Notes: generated from the letters alone by a model not told the origin. 64,000 bases of DNA from Candidatus Poribacteria bacterium (GCA_022824265.1 JAJEAG010000027.1:62001-126000); one strand, 5' to 3'; shown: positions 8,833-18,224, counted from the first letter of the stretch. Program-made: numbers and translations.

Positions 8833-11750
8833 TTTTTACTCCCCAAATCATGTACCCGCATCACCTCATTCCCGCGTGGGTCAATGACCTTGACAGCGAC
8901 ACATTTATGTTCACCTACAGGAAACGGCAACGACACCGTCCCACTGAACACATCAAAACTCTCAGCGTCAATCACACCTTTGAGGTCACGCGCGATTTTA
9001 TCCCACGCCTTTCTATCAGGAAAGAAGGCTTGCGTGATACAGAAAGTCCGACCGTCATAATCCGAATCAACGAACCACGCCGCAACCCGATCCGCACCCG
9101 CAGAACTCACCGTATTATCCACAGGATTATACACATCCACACCCTCCATCGTGATAACATACTCGTCGTTGTCTGTCTGGTCAAGCTTCGTGCGAGGTAA
9201 GCCGAACACCGTAAACAAATCACTGGTAGTCGTGTTCTTGAGCAGGTCATCCATCTCAACATCAGGATTGATGTTTGCCATGTGGATATTCACTCTCGGA
9301 TTCGGATTGTTTTGGATGATAGTTTGCGCAGCACCATCAAAACTGAAGCCTGCAAAAACCAACTCATCATAACCGAGACGGGAGGCTATCGGTAAGCAAT
9401 CCTCAACTTGCATGACGGTTACAGGACCGTGCTGTGGACCGAACGCAACAACCACGCGGCGTTCTGAATTACCATTTTCCCAAGTGCCTTCTGCGTGTAG
9501 CACATCCGCCTCAATCGGTTCAAGTGTAGCGAACTTTTGCTTTTGGTCATCTGGAAACTTTACACCATCCTCACGCAACAGACGAATCATCTTGTCAATA
9601 TATGCCTCCGCATTGACATCCTCGCTTTGCTCCGTATCGGTCTGTTCAAAAGTAGCGTCCAGTTCTTCGGGTTCTCCGCCGATAGGGGTGTGCGTGTCAA
9701 GGGATGCTTCGGGAGGTTGGACTGCTTCCACAGTAAAGGAACCGCTCACACGTATCCGTTTTCTATCCACCTCTGGTTGGTCGACTAACTCCTCACCGTC
9801 GGATGCTGCAGCGATGCATGCGTTTACTTCGTCCATCTTTGCGCGCCATGCTTTGCGATAATCAGTCAACGCTATTTGCAATGCCTCAGTCCAATTGTCA
9901 TCGGTATCAAATGGTGCTTCCCACTCCTGCCATTCGGTTTCTGGCAGCTGCCAACGTCGTCTATCTGCCTCGGTGATGGATCTTTTTCCGTCGCGTCTTT
10001 CCTTCTCTGCCAGTTTAGCAAGGAGTTTTGTTCGGATGTCATCCGTGATGTCTGCTAATGCGTCGTTTAGAATTTCCAACTTCTTTTTGAGAATCGGTTC
10101 GTGCTTTTCAAAGATAGGATCAAGTGCGGTGTTATTGGCAATACTTCTGAGTGTGATGTGTGGCACGGTTTTATTGACAAATCCTCCGGCAACACCATCA
10201 CCCTCGTCCTTGAGTTTGTAATACTCATAACTACTTGTCAAAATACGTTGCCGTGCTAAAGCAATGGAGACACGACTTGTGTCAATCGTAATCCAACGTC
10301 TACCCCAATTCTCAGCAACAAACGCGGTTGTGCCACTACCACAAGTTGGGTCGAGGACAAGATCACCTGGATCTGTGCTCATCAACATACAACGTTGAAT
10401 AGCAGTTTTGTTAGTTTGTACTACATAAACCTTACTTATTTCAGATAGTTGTTCGCTCCAAAAATTTGTGATTTCAATGAAAGGATAATCAGTAAAGTAG
10501 TACTTATAACCCAGGTTAGTATTATGAGGAATTATCCTCTCTGCTTTTACTAGTTTCTCTAAACCTTCAATACTGCACCGCCAACCTCTACTAGATTTAG
10601 GTTTATATGTCCTATTACGAAATACAAAGGGTTTAGCAGTTTCATCATTTCCTGAAGTAGAGAATAAACTACCACTTGAAAAGAACCTTGCATTTTTAAG
10701 GAGGTTTTTCTCTGAAGATTCAGAAACAACTTCCCCTGTTGGTAATTCAGCTTTAGTGAACCTTCCTTCAGTTTTTTTCTCCAGAAACAGACGATGAAAT
10801 TTCAAAAGTTTTGTATTTCTGGCATACCATAGAATAAAATCATTCAAAGTTGATAGGTATTTACTTGTAGATGTACTTCGAGTTCTTAGTACAATATTAG
10901 CTACACAATTTTCTGATCCAAACACCTCATCCATAATATTTTTCACTCTATGAACATTCTCATCACTAATCTGCACAAAGATACTCCCACTGTCCGTCAA
11001 TAAATCTTTCGCCACAATCAGTCGGTCACGGAGATATGCCAGGTAGGAATGGATACCAAGTGTCCACGTGTCTCGGTATGCCTTTATCTGTTCAGGCTCA
11101 CGAGTCAAATCTTGGTCTCTGTCCTTTACATCTCGCTGAAAGACGGTAGGTTGAAAGTTAGAAGAAAACTTGATACCGTAGGGTGGATCAATGTAAATCA
11201 TCTGTACCTTCCCCGCAAGGTCTTCTCTGTGTGCAAGGGAACTCATCACCATCAGACTATCACCAAGAATAAGACGGTTTGTCCAATCCACATCGTGCTT
11301 GTAAAATTCATACACCTCGGCGGGTGTCTGCTGTGGATCGGCAAAGAGATTTCGTTGGACGTTCTCACGTTCTGCTACCTTGAGAATGGCTTTGGCACTG
11401 ACGCGCTCATGCACATGCAACGCAACAGGATCAACGGTGAAAGATTTCGTTTCCCGTTTACCTGCCCATTCCAACCATGGTTCGTGATGTTTGAGGGCAT
11501 TAGCGATTTTTTCTGCTTCTTCTGGTGTGAGTGTTTCCCGCTGTGCTTTCTGGAGAAGTTCGTGGAGTTTGTCAACATCACCGTGTGGGTCGGAACGGAG
11601 TATTGGTGGCAGATGTGGATTATATGCGTATTCCTGTTTAGGTGTTTTCGGGGTTCTGGCTTGTCCAGCGATGCCTGCGGGTGGGTTGTTCTTTCGTTTT
11701 GATGTGTCATGTCGGTAATCTTTAACCTCTTTATCGGTGTTTCGTGGCAT
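8829..11750 (-). CDS. mod: type III DNA methyltransferase, Mod subunit (long form)
   Basis: A 973-residue adenine-type DNA methyltransferase. The catalytic motif IV DPPYG (188-192) precedes the SAM-binding motif I DPTCGSGTTAF (about 465), the order of the beta class used by type III Mod proteins. The intervening region (about 290-420) would hold the target recognition domain and is markedly more A+T-rich than the flanks, as is common for exchanged recognition domains. The ~300 residues after motif I, including an acidic segment and a C-terminal beta-rich domain, make it longer than the classical ~650-residue Mod. It protects host DNA and gives Res its specificity. The start has AGGAGGT 7 nt upstream, and a consensus promoter lies at 11810-11838. 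It is the first gene of the three-gene operon. Confidence 0.92.
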   Translation of the reverse strand: MPRNTDKEVKDYRHDTSKRKNNPPAGIAGQARTPKTPKQEYAYNPHLPPILRSDPHGDVDKLHELLQKAQRETLTPEEAEKIANALKHHEPWLEWAGKRETKSFTVDPVALHVHERVSAKAILKVAERENVQRNLFADPQQTPAEVYEFYKHDVDWTNRLILGDSLMVMSSLAHREDLAGKVQMIYIDPPYGIKFSSNFQPTVFQRDVKDRDQDLTREPEQIKAYRDTWTLGIHSYLAYLRDRLIVAKDLLTDSGSIFVQISDENVHRVKNIMDEVFGSENCVANIVLRTRSTSTSKYLSTLNDFILWYARNTKLLKFHRLFLEKKTEGRFTKAELPTGEVVSESSEKNLLKNARFFSSGSLFSTSGNDETAKPFVFRNRTYKPKSSRGWRCSIEGLEKLVKAERIIPHNTNLGYKYYFTDYPFIEITNFWSEQLSEISKVYVVQTNKTAIQRCMLMSTDPGDLVLDPTCGSGTTAFVAENWGRRWITIDTSRVSIALARQRILTSSYEYYKLKDEGDGVAGGFVNKTVPHITLRSIANNTALDPIFEKHEPILKKKLEILNDALADITDDIRTKLLAKLAEKERRDGKRSITEADRRRWQLPETEWQEWEAPFDTDDNWTEALQIALTDYRKAWRAKMDEVNACIAAASDGEELVDQPEVDRKRIRVSGSFTVEAVQPPEASLDTHTPIGGEPEELDATFEQTDTEQSEDVNAEAYIDKMIRLLREDGVKFPDDQKQKFATLEPIEADVLHAEGTWENGNSERRVVVAFGPQHGPVTVMQVEDCLPIASRLGYDELVFAGFSFDGAAQTIIQNNPNPRVNIHMANINPDVEMDDLLKNTTTSDLFTVFGLPRTKLDQTDNDEYVITMEGVDVYNPVDNTVSSAGADRVAAWFVDSDYDGRTFCITQAFFPDRKAWDKIARDLKGVIDAESFDVFSGTVSLPFPVGEHKCVAVKVIDPRGNEVMRVHDLGSKK

Positions 11751-11809
11751 AAAATTACCTCCTATATAGTAATATTTGCTTCAAGATAATATTTGATATT
11801 AATGTCACT

Positions 11810-11838
11810 AATATAACAAAAATGTGTAATGATGTCAA
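11810..11838 (-). promoter_or_regulatory. promoter of the mod operon
   Basis: Minus-strand TTGACA (11833-11838), 17-nt spacer, TATATT (11810-11815). It is 60 nt upstream of the mod ATG and the only good promoter seen ahead of the three overlapping genes. Confidence 0.8.
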
Positions 11839-11902
11839 AAAGTATGTAAAATATTAATCTGAAATAGTTTAACTACGACTTGCAAGTTTATTCGCAAAAA
11901 TA

Positions 11903-12058
11903 CTAATCAACCCACCCAACATCAGATACCCAAAAATGACTTCCAAGGTGACAAGCAGGCGGATTTTCAACCGCAATATCTACTTGATGGCATGCGTGTA
12001 TCAGTTTCTTGTCATCTGTTGCAAGGATGTTAGCATCACGGGAAAGTTTGAAAGTCAT
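11903..12058 (-). pseudogene. remnant of a PIN-domain protein (C-terminal part)
   Basis: A 51-codon open stretch (ATG at 12058, TAG at 11903) encodes SRDANILATDDKKLIHAC, which resembles the last catalytic segment of PIN toxins, where an Asp in a TADxxL-type motif binds metal. Upstream codons in other frames (for example a YAVDPTLYL-like phrase) suggest the 5' part is frameshifted. There is no antitoxin beside it and no promoter or ribosome site that I can identify. It is probably a decayed toxin-antitoxin gene; a short conserved protein is the alternative. Confidence 0.4.
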
Positions 12059-12694
12059 GTGAGATAAAGGGTAGGATCTACAGCATAAGGGGTTCCTATT
12101 TTGAGTTTCTCAGTATATCTACCTCTTCATATAAACATCGGAAAAGTATACCATATCCTAAGGCAGTTTTCAATGGAATAAATGACTTTAGAAATCGGCT
12201 GAATCCTCCTCCTAAATTCCGTTGTCATTGTTTTGGTAGAATAATCCGAATTTTCAGAGTCATTCCTGACTAAATAAGTCATAATTACCCTGTAAAACCA
12301 TACAGGATATAGGTTATCGGCACATCATAAAATTGTTCAATTTTCCGCTTGACTCTGAAAACTCTGAATCTATAGACTGTAAGTAATGTAAATATCATCA
12401 TATCAAATAGGGTCTCCTTCTGGCACACAATACTATTCATTAATCGAACTCACGTTATATATTATTCTCAATAATGTTTTGCGTTTTCTTGAATACCTAT
12501 TTACAAGTAAACATACTTCAATATCTTACGTTTCAGTTTGAACTGAAATAACTTATATTCTTTAGATAAAAACACACTTCATATAACCATAAACTATTCT
12601 TACTTAAATGGATAAATCTCAAATACTTATCCATTACTGCTAATTTTATGCAACCTTTTCATCAAAAACAGGTGTCTTTGCGTCACGAGGTAAT
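12059..12694. other. A+T-rich intergenic region with short inverted repeats
   Basis: No gene is supportable. It holds a 12-bp inverted repeat TTTTCAGAGTCA (12251-12262) / TGACTCTGAAAA (12350-12361) and, inside it, a 6-bp hairpin CCTGTA...TACAGG (12289-12306) and a 5-bp hairpin around 12267-12280. These lie upstream of the sigma-factor fusion and could be regulatory sites. Confidence 0.5.
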
Positions 12695-12712
12695 TTGTTT
12701 TGGAGTAGAAAC

Positions 12713-14869
12713 ATGAAAAATAATGACAGTGAACTGATTCATCAAGTATTATCTGGTGACCAAGAGGCATTTACTACCTTAGTAAGTAAATACCAAAAGC
12801 GAGTGCATGCACTTATATGGAAAAAGACTGGGGACTTCCACGTCGCTGAAGAGATTACACAAGATACTTTCCTGAGAGCGTATAGAAAACTTGGTTCACT
12901 GAAAAATACAAATCTGTTTGCAGGATGGCTCTATGTAATTGCAAATCGTCTGACTAACACTTGGTTTCAGAAGCAGAGACCTAAGATGCAGTCCTTAGAT
13001 GCAATGACACAGACACAGATTGAAGAGTTGTACTATTCTAAGTATGTAGAAGAACACCGTGATGAAATTGCATTAGAAAAAAGAGTTGACCTTGTCAAGC
13101 GTCTACTAAATAAATTACCTGAGAGTGAACGGAGTGTCATTACGTTACACTACCTCGCAGGGAGTTCAGTTAAAGAGATTAGTGAATTTTTGGGTGTTTC
13201 GTTGAACACGGTAAAAAGTCGTTTGCACCGAGCACGCAAACGCTTACAGAAGGAGGATAACATGATACGCGAAACATTAGGTAGCTTACAACCCACAACC
13301 AACTTAACCGAGGAAATAACGAAAATAATTAAAGATACCGGATCACAGATTGATCCTACAACAACTTCTGGTAGCAAACCGTTTGCGCCGTGGGTAATTG
13401 CCACGTCAACGGTAATCTTTATCGTACTAATGCTTGGAATTGGTGCAAATAATCTTGTGCAAATTCAGCAACCGTATAGTCTTGATGCCACATCTGAAAT
13501 GACTGTAGATATCGTTGACGCAGGTTTAATGTTGAACCTACCATCTAATCCCAATGTGCAAAATCAAGCAGGGAATATCAATGTTCCTGATAACAATGAT
13601 GAAACGAATCAGAACATTGAACCCAACGTATCTTCTTCTGCCTCTGGTAAGATAGTTGATGAGGATGGAAGACCTGTAAATGATGTCAAGGTCGCTATTT
13701 TTCCAGTCAAAGATGGTAATGGTGCTTGGTTTCCAACGACCATTGGAGGTCCGAACAGTATCCACGACGGTCTGCTGGCATTTCCTGCGGAAATCAATCG
13801 CAATGGAAATTTCACGATCAAAGAATTCGATCGTAAAGTCGTGCAGTTAGGATTACTCCCATACTATAGACCAGAGCAGAGAATCGTAAAGATACAAATA
13901 GGTGATCTTTATCTATTTCCACATAAATCGATTAGTACTAATGGAATAGTGCTTCAAACAATAGAAAAACAAGAGATCACAAATGTCGAAATTACTGTCC
14001 AAGAAGATACACTTTACACATCAAAAACACGGCAAAATAGATCTACTAATAGATCTTCAAAACAATATTTAACTCAGAGAGGTGTAGCAAATATAAGCGG
14101 CAAGGTTGTAGATGTAGATGGAAAGCCAGTTGCTAATTTACCTGTTTTTGTATGTTCTCAACACATTACTCCAGACGAGTATTTAATAACTGCTATATTA
14201 CCTGACTCTTTTCCAAATTTACTCCGTGCACAGACAGATGTAGAGGGAAGGTTTGCTATATCAGGTGTTACTTCATTACCACAATATTTCGGAGCTCTTC
14301 CTTACAACATTGATTATCGTCTACCTAAAGACTTTGATAATATTCTAAAAAAGTTTAATTCTCGTGCAAACCAACTCCCATTTCACAGATTGAAGCCATA
14401 TATAAAAGAATTTGAGGAGCACGGCTTCGGAACTCGTCATTATGATTATGAACCGGATGTTGAAATTGTGTCACTAAGAATTAATGGAATCACCTATTAT
14501 CCGCAAAGTGATTTTGATGATATTCCTTTTGGTATTGTTCCCCGTGCGAATATTAAAGACGTAGTAGTTACCGTGCAACCGAGAGGATATGTTAAGGGAC
14601 GTGTCCTATTTAGAGACGGAACGCCTCTTACCAATGCTCGTTTGAAACTTAAATATAACTACGGTGTAAATAATAGACGCGGAGGACTTAGTACAAGGGA
14701 TAAATTATGGGTAGATGCCGATGGTTATTTTATTCATTATCTCGATGAAAAAGATGCACACTTCTCTTACCAGTTTACGATTGAGTATCAAGGTCTTACA
14801 GCAACTTCTACTCCAATCACACTTAAACCCGGACAACGGTATGACAATCTTACATTTACACTGAAATAG
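12713..14869 (+). CDS. ECF sigma factor fused to a membrane segment and carboxypeptidase-regulatory-like domains
   Basis: The 718-residue protein has an ECF sigma factor at the N terminus: region 2 (about 5-95, with AEEITQDTFLRAYRKL and a FAGWLYVIANR segment) and region 4 (about 135-185, with LPESERSVITLHYLAG and the helix-turn-helix SVKEISEFLGVSLNTVKSRLHRARKRL). A single hydrophobic helix (about 227-247, WVIATSTVIFIVLMLGIG) follows, then an outside part with three CarboxypepD_reg/CnaB-like beta domains, two of which open SGKIVDEDGRPV and SGKVVDVDGKPV, and a third ORF-terminal one. Sigma factors direct RNA polymerase to promoters; here the same chain appears to span the membrane. The start is ATG 12713 with GGAG 7 nt before it; the frame is open back to a TTG at 12695. 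Whether the sigma part is released by proteolysis is unknown. Confidence 0.88.
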   Translation: MKNNDSELIHQVLSGDQEAFTTLVSKYQKRVHALIWKKTGDFHVAEEITQDTFLRAYRKLGSLKNTNLFAGWLYVIANRLTNTWFQKQRPKMQSLDAMTQTQIEELYYSKYVEEHRDEIALEKRVDLVKRLLNKLPESERSVITLHYLAGSSVKEISEFLGVSLNTVKSRLHRARKRLQKEDNMIRETLGSLQPTTNLTEEITKIIKDTGSQIDPTTTSGSKPFAPWVIATSTVIFIVLMLGIGANNLVQIQQPYSLDATSEMTVDIVDAGLMLNLPSNPNVQNQAGNINVPDNNDETNQNIEPNVSSSASGKIVDEDGRPVNDVKVAIFPVKDGNGAWFPTTIGGPNSIHDGLLAFPAEINRNGNFTIKEFDRKVVQLGLLPYYRPEQRIVKIQIGDLYLFPHKSISTNGIVLQTIEKQEITNVEITVQEDTLYTSKTRQNRSTNRSSKQYLTQRGVANISGKVVDVDGKPVANLPVFVCSQHITPDEYLITAILPDSFPNLLRAQTDVEGRFAISGVTSLPQYFGALPYNIDYRLPKDFDNILKKFNSRANQLPFHRLKPYIKEFEEHGFGTRHYDYEPDVEIVSLRINGITYYPQSDFDDIPFGIVPRANIKDVVVTVQPRGYVKGRVLFRDGTPLTNARLKLKYNYGVNNRRGGLSTRDKLWVDADGYFIHYLDEKDAHFSYQFTIEYQGLTATSTPITLKPGQRYDNLTFTLK

Positions 14870-15187
14870 TTCTCCAATTGCACAAAATAACCGTAAACAC
14901 AATTTCATATAATGTAGATTGGAAAAAATCCGATTAAATCCCATCTATAATTCCGAGTATATTGTTCGACTATGCTTTGTTAGGGGTTTCGCATTCAGTC
15001 TGCACTTGCACGATACTGTGCTGCTTTAAAGCCAGAATGCACATAATTGTGCATTCTGGTGTTGTATCAAAAGAGAATCCTAATCTAAAACAGTTACATA
15101 TTTGGCACAAATATTGCTGAATTGCTGGTATAATTGATAAAACAAATATATCACTTGCAGAACTTACGCAATCGGAGGTATTATCTT
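14870..15187. other. intergenic region with strong hairpin
   Basis: Between the sigma fusion and the lectin-domain gene. Apart from the 12-bp hairpin at 15032-15059 no gene or clear promoter was seen. Confidence 0.5.
15032..15059. repeat. perfect 12-bp stem-loop
   Basis: CCAGAATGCACA (15032-15043), loop TAAT, TGTGCATTCTGG (15048-15059). There is no T-run, so it is not a standard terminator. The core CAGAATGC...GCATTCTG recurs as a hairpin inside the MITE at 26352-26376, which suggests a repetitive palindrome rather than a gene-specific site. Confidence 0.75.
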
Positions 15188-15190
15188 GTG
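15174..15190 (+). promoter_or_regulatory. ribosome site that selects a GTG start
   Basis: GGAGG at 15174-15178, 9 nt before GTG at 15188-15190. It lies inside a longer open frame beginning at TTG 15134 and places the start immediately before the hydrophobic signal segment. Confidence 0.75.
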
Positions 15191-17248
15191 TTCTATTCAT
15201 ACTATACACATATATTGATATTCCTAACGAGTCTCATACTATTATGTGCATTACCTTCTCAAAGCCTCGCTGAGTCCTTTTCAGGACGTGTTGTTGACGA
15301 AGAAGGCAATCCTGTTGCTAATGTTACAGTATCCCTTCGAGATATAAACCTCAATGCAGCGGCACTCTCTAAAACAGATGATAAAGGCACATTCTCTATA
15401 ACCACGACCAATTCTCCAGTGGTATTGATGTTACATCCTCAGAGAAAAACAGAATATTTTATTCGGAAGGTTGATATATCAGGACTAATCTTATATCCCG
15501 ACCAACATGTAAATACTAATGAATTTTCAATATTTACAATTGTTGAAGGAGCAGAAATAAAAAATGTTGAGATTACAGTACGTAAGCGAATACAAATCAG
15601 AGGACGTGTTCTTAACCAAGATGGCACACCATTGAAAAATATCAAGGTAGAAGTAAGATTCTATGGTCATTCATTAAATGAGGAACGGATTCGTAATTGG
15701 GCAACAAAGACCGACCTTGATGCTGAGGGGTACTTTGAAGAATATGTTGATCATCCAGGAATATATACGGTATCGGTAATACATCAAGCTCAGATAGCTA
15801 CAGCAGATGAATTACATATTACAAAAGAAAATGACCTGCCTAATCTTGTGTTGATGCTTGGTGGGATAACTAATGTAAAGGACAATAGTATCAGGGTCAG
15901 TCAAGTACCACTTGTAGTTGAACAACCTGAACTTCCTGAACAACCTCCTGCTATTCCTCCTGATACTGCAACAAAATCAAAGGAAAAATCAACATTGTCT
16001 GGACATGTCGTTGATACAGATGGGAACGTTATCTCAGGGATAAAATTAGCCTTACAACCTATGCATTTCAAACACGGTATGGTTTTACCCGAGACTGAAT
16101 TTTTTAATACAGGTAATGTCTCGGAATCTCAAATACCTCGTTCCACTATAAATTCACAAGTCAATTCATCGGGGAAATTCTCATTCAACAATATTGAGTC
16201 TGGACTACTTCAACTATTCATTGGACCTGAGGATTCCTCCTTTGATACTGACAATATCACATCACGACGACAGATTCTATCCCACTTAGATTCTGAATAT
16301 GATATGCAGTCAATTAAAATTGGACAATTGATTTTTGAAAACATAGTAGTTAATCCACGATTTTCCTTAAAGCAATTTATGTTTGCTATCAAGCCTGGAA
16401 CAACTATTGAAAACGTAGAAATCACCGTCAAAAAACGAATACGAATAGGTGGTAAAATTGTCTACGCAAATGCATCACCTGTTAAAAATAGATTGGTGAA
16501 GTTAAGAGTAAAAGAACCACAGAATAGAGAACTTGGACCAATTCAGTTAGGGGATGCAGATGGTTATACATTAAAAAGAGAAATTTGGACAAATAATAAC
16601 GGAGATTTTTCAATATTTGTTCAAAACCAAGGTGATTATTTTTTCCACGTTGAACACATAGTCCTTTCTGCAAAAGCAGGACCAATTGCGGTCAAAGATA
16701 AAGAACAACAGAATGAATTGATATTGCAACTTAATGGTACAATAATTTTTCCAGATACTCCCAAAGAAGAAATACAACCAGATGAACCAGGATTTTCTGC
16801 CGATGAGCAAATACATGATGTGTGGGTCGTAAACCCAACAAATGGACATTCATACAAATTAATCGCATGTGAGGATTGGTTTGACGCACATAGACAAGCA
16901 ACAAAAAACGGCGCACATCTACTCGCCATAAACGACGAAGCAGAACATAAATGGATTATGGAACTGTATGGTAGTGGATTCTTCTGGATTGGACTTAATG
17001 ATTTGGATAAAGAGGGTGAATGGCAGTGGGATGGTGGCGAACCAATTACCTACGAACGCTGGGAATCAAACGAGCTCTTTCCAGACGACACACTAACAGA
17101 TGAAGAAAAAGATTACGCAGTCATGAACCTAAACGGTGCTTGGCAACAAACAGCACCGCAGGCTACCATCTGGATTATGACGCGTCAAGCAATAATCGAA
17201 AATGACGGACGGCTTTCCACCATAGAAGCGAATGACATACCTAAATAA
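15188..17248 (+). CDS. secreted protein with carboxypeptidase-regulatory-like domains and C-type lectin domain
   Basis: About 686 residues from the GTG start. A signal peptide or anchor (THILIFLTSLILLCALPSQSLA) is followed by repeated CarboxypepD_reg-like beta domains (SFSGRVVDEEGNPVANV, IRGRVLNQDGTPLKNI, LSGHVVDTDGNVISGI and IGGKIVYANASPVKNR), and a C-terminal C-type lectin-like domain of about 130 residues: HDVWVVNP..GHSYKL, WFDAHRQATKNGAHLLAI, FWIGLND and WQWDGGEPITYERW. The family C-terminal CGY signature is not preserved; the end reads WIMTRQAIIEND. Family members bind sugars or proteins at the cell surface. It lies 318 bp after the sigma fusion, whose outer part has the same domain type, so the two may recognise related ligands. 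Function is inferred. Confidence 0.85.
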   Translation: MFYSYYTHILIFLTSLILLCALPSQSLAESFSGRVVDEEGNPVANVTVSLRDINLNAAALSKTDDKGTFSITTTNSPVVLMLHPQRKTEYFIRKVDISGLILYPDQHVNTNEFSIFTIVEGAEIKNVEITVRKRIQIRGRVLNQDGTPLKNIKVEVRFYGHSLNEERIRNWATKTDLDAEGYFEEYVDHPGIYTVSVIHQAQIATADELHITKENDLPNLVLMLGGITNVKDNSIRVSQVPLVVEQPELPEQPPAIPPDTATKSKEKSTLSGHVVDTDGNVISGIKLALQPMHFKHGMVLPETEFFNTGNVSESQIPRSTINSQVNSSGKFSFNNIESGLLQLFIGPEDSSFDTDNITSRRQILSHLDSEYDMQSIKIGQLIFENIVVNPRFSLKQFMFAIKPGTTIENVEITVKKRIRIGGKIVYANASPVKNRLVKLRVKEPQNRELGPIQLGDADGYTLKREIWTNNNGDFSIFVQNQGDYFFHVEHIVLSAKAGPIAVKDKEQQNELILQLNGTIIFPDTPKEEIQPDEPGFSADEQIHDVWVVNPTNGHSYKLIACEDWFDAHRQATKNGAHLLAINDEAEHKWIMELYGSGFFWIGLNDLDKEGEWQWDGGEPITYERWESNELFPDDTLTDEEKDYAVMNLNGAWQQTAPQATIWIMTRQAIIENDGRLSTIEANDIPK

Positions 17249-17381
17249 AGACTTAAAACCAACTATTTGCACAGTTTCTAACCATACCGTCATTATGCAT
17301 ACTATAGATTAAGATGAGGTGCAAAATTCTTATATGTGTAACCTAAAATCTACTCTTAAATGTCATAATCGTATTCTTAAG

Positions 17382-17410
17382 TTGACAACATTGAATTCAT
17401 CATGTTATAC
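17382..17410 (+). promoter_or_regulatory. promoter of the CBM9 gene
   Basis: TTGACA (17382-17387), 17-nt spacer, TTATAC (17405-17410); TATACT one base later is also possible with an 18-nt spacer. It is 36 nt before the GTG start at 17446. Confidence 0.75.
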
Positions 17411-17445
17411 TTATTTTCAATATAGTCCACAGGAGGAATCATAAA

Positions 17446-18150
17446 GTGCTAAAACAGATTCTTTTGATGAGTGTACTGATGTTAATAGTTGTGTCCTTTG
17501 CTACAGGACATCTAATCGATGAGAAACTTGAAAACTTTCAATATAACGCTGAACTTGTTTCTGTTGCACCTATCGTTGATGGATATCTGGATGACCCCGT
17601 TTGGGAAGATATATTACCAGCCAAACTAAACCAAGAGATCATTACAGGTCAGAAATGGCAGGATGAATACGATTTCACAGGATCTTTCAAAGCTGTCTGG
17701 CGTAGCGGATTCCTTTATGTCGCAATAAAAATACAAGATGATCAATTTGAAAAACACCAATCTAAACTTTTTAGAGAAGATCGACTAATCCTCTACGTTG
17801 ACGAGTATCATTTTCACGGTAAAGATGACATGCATCGATATGAAATTCCAGTTGGAATTGAGGAAAACGCGCTAAAATCATCTTTAACTTCTGTTGCATG
17901 GGCAAATGATGGACAAACATGTGAACTAAGATTTAGACTTGGAAGTGTCGCATCAAAAGACAATACCATCGGTTTTGGTATATCCTATACCGATGTCGAT
18001 AATGGACAAATCCAAAATAAGATCGCATGGGCACCCCATGACTATACGCAAGAAAACCCTTATCTACCCGATCTCGTTTTCACAGCAAGAATCAATCCAA
18101 ATGCTCAGCAAAAGTTAATCCGATGGGGGCAAATTAAGAGACTCTACTAA
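17446..18150 (+). CDS. secreted CBM9-like carbohydrate-binding domain protein
   Basis: A 234-residue protein with signal peptide (about 1-22) and one family 9 carbohydrate-binding-type domain. The opening APIVDGYLDDPVWEDI is the classic N-terminal signature of this domain, and FKAVWRSGFLYVAIKIQDD, LILYVD and ELRFRL are the expected strands. CBM9 domains bind reducing ends of sugars in xylanases and occur alone in many PVC-type genomes; no catalytic module is present here. The GTG start has AGGAGG 11 nt before it and a good promoter further upstream. A hairpin at 18161-18206 follows the stop. Confidence 0.88.
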   Translation: MLKQILLMSVLMLIVVSFATGHLIDEKLENFQYNAELVSVAPIVDGYLDDPVWEDILPAKLNQEIITGQKWQDEYDFTGSFKAVWRSGFLYVAIKIQDDQFEKHQSKLFREDRLILYVDEYHFHGKDDMHRYEIPVGIEENALKSSLTSVAWANDGQTCELRFRLGSVASKDNTIGFGISYTDVDNGQIQNKIAWAPHDYTQENPYLPDLVFTARINPNAQQKLIRWGQIKRLY

Positions 18151-18160
18151 TAACATATCT

Positions 18161-18206
18161 GGGCAATTCCAACATATACAGGTTTATGAATATGCTGGGA
18201 TTGCCC
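18161..18206 (+). terminator. stem-loop after CBM9 gene, weak terminator
   Basis: Sixteen-position stem between 18161-18176 and 18191-18206 with one G-T pair and one mismatch (GGGCAATTCC... / ...GGATTGCCC), loop of 14 nt, followed by TTTAA only. Either a weak terminator or an RNA processing signal between the CBM9 gene and the small membrane gene. Confidence 0.55.
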
Positions 18207-18224
18207 TTTAACATTGGGTGAAAT

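Noticed and set aside
11049-11702. Plus-strand 217-codon ORF over mod
   Set aside because: Antisense to the Mod N terminus; Cys/Phe-rich composition typical of shadow frames.
8829-11750. BREX or DISARM system
   Set aside because: No PglZ, BrxC or helicase/PLD partner genes; Mod and Res motifs explain the operon better.
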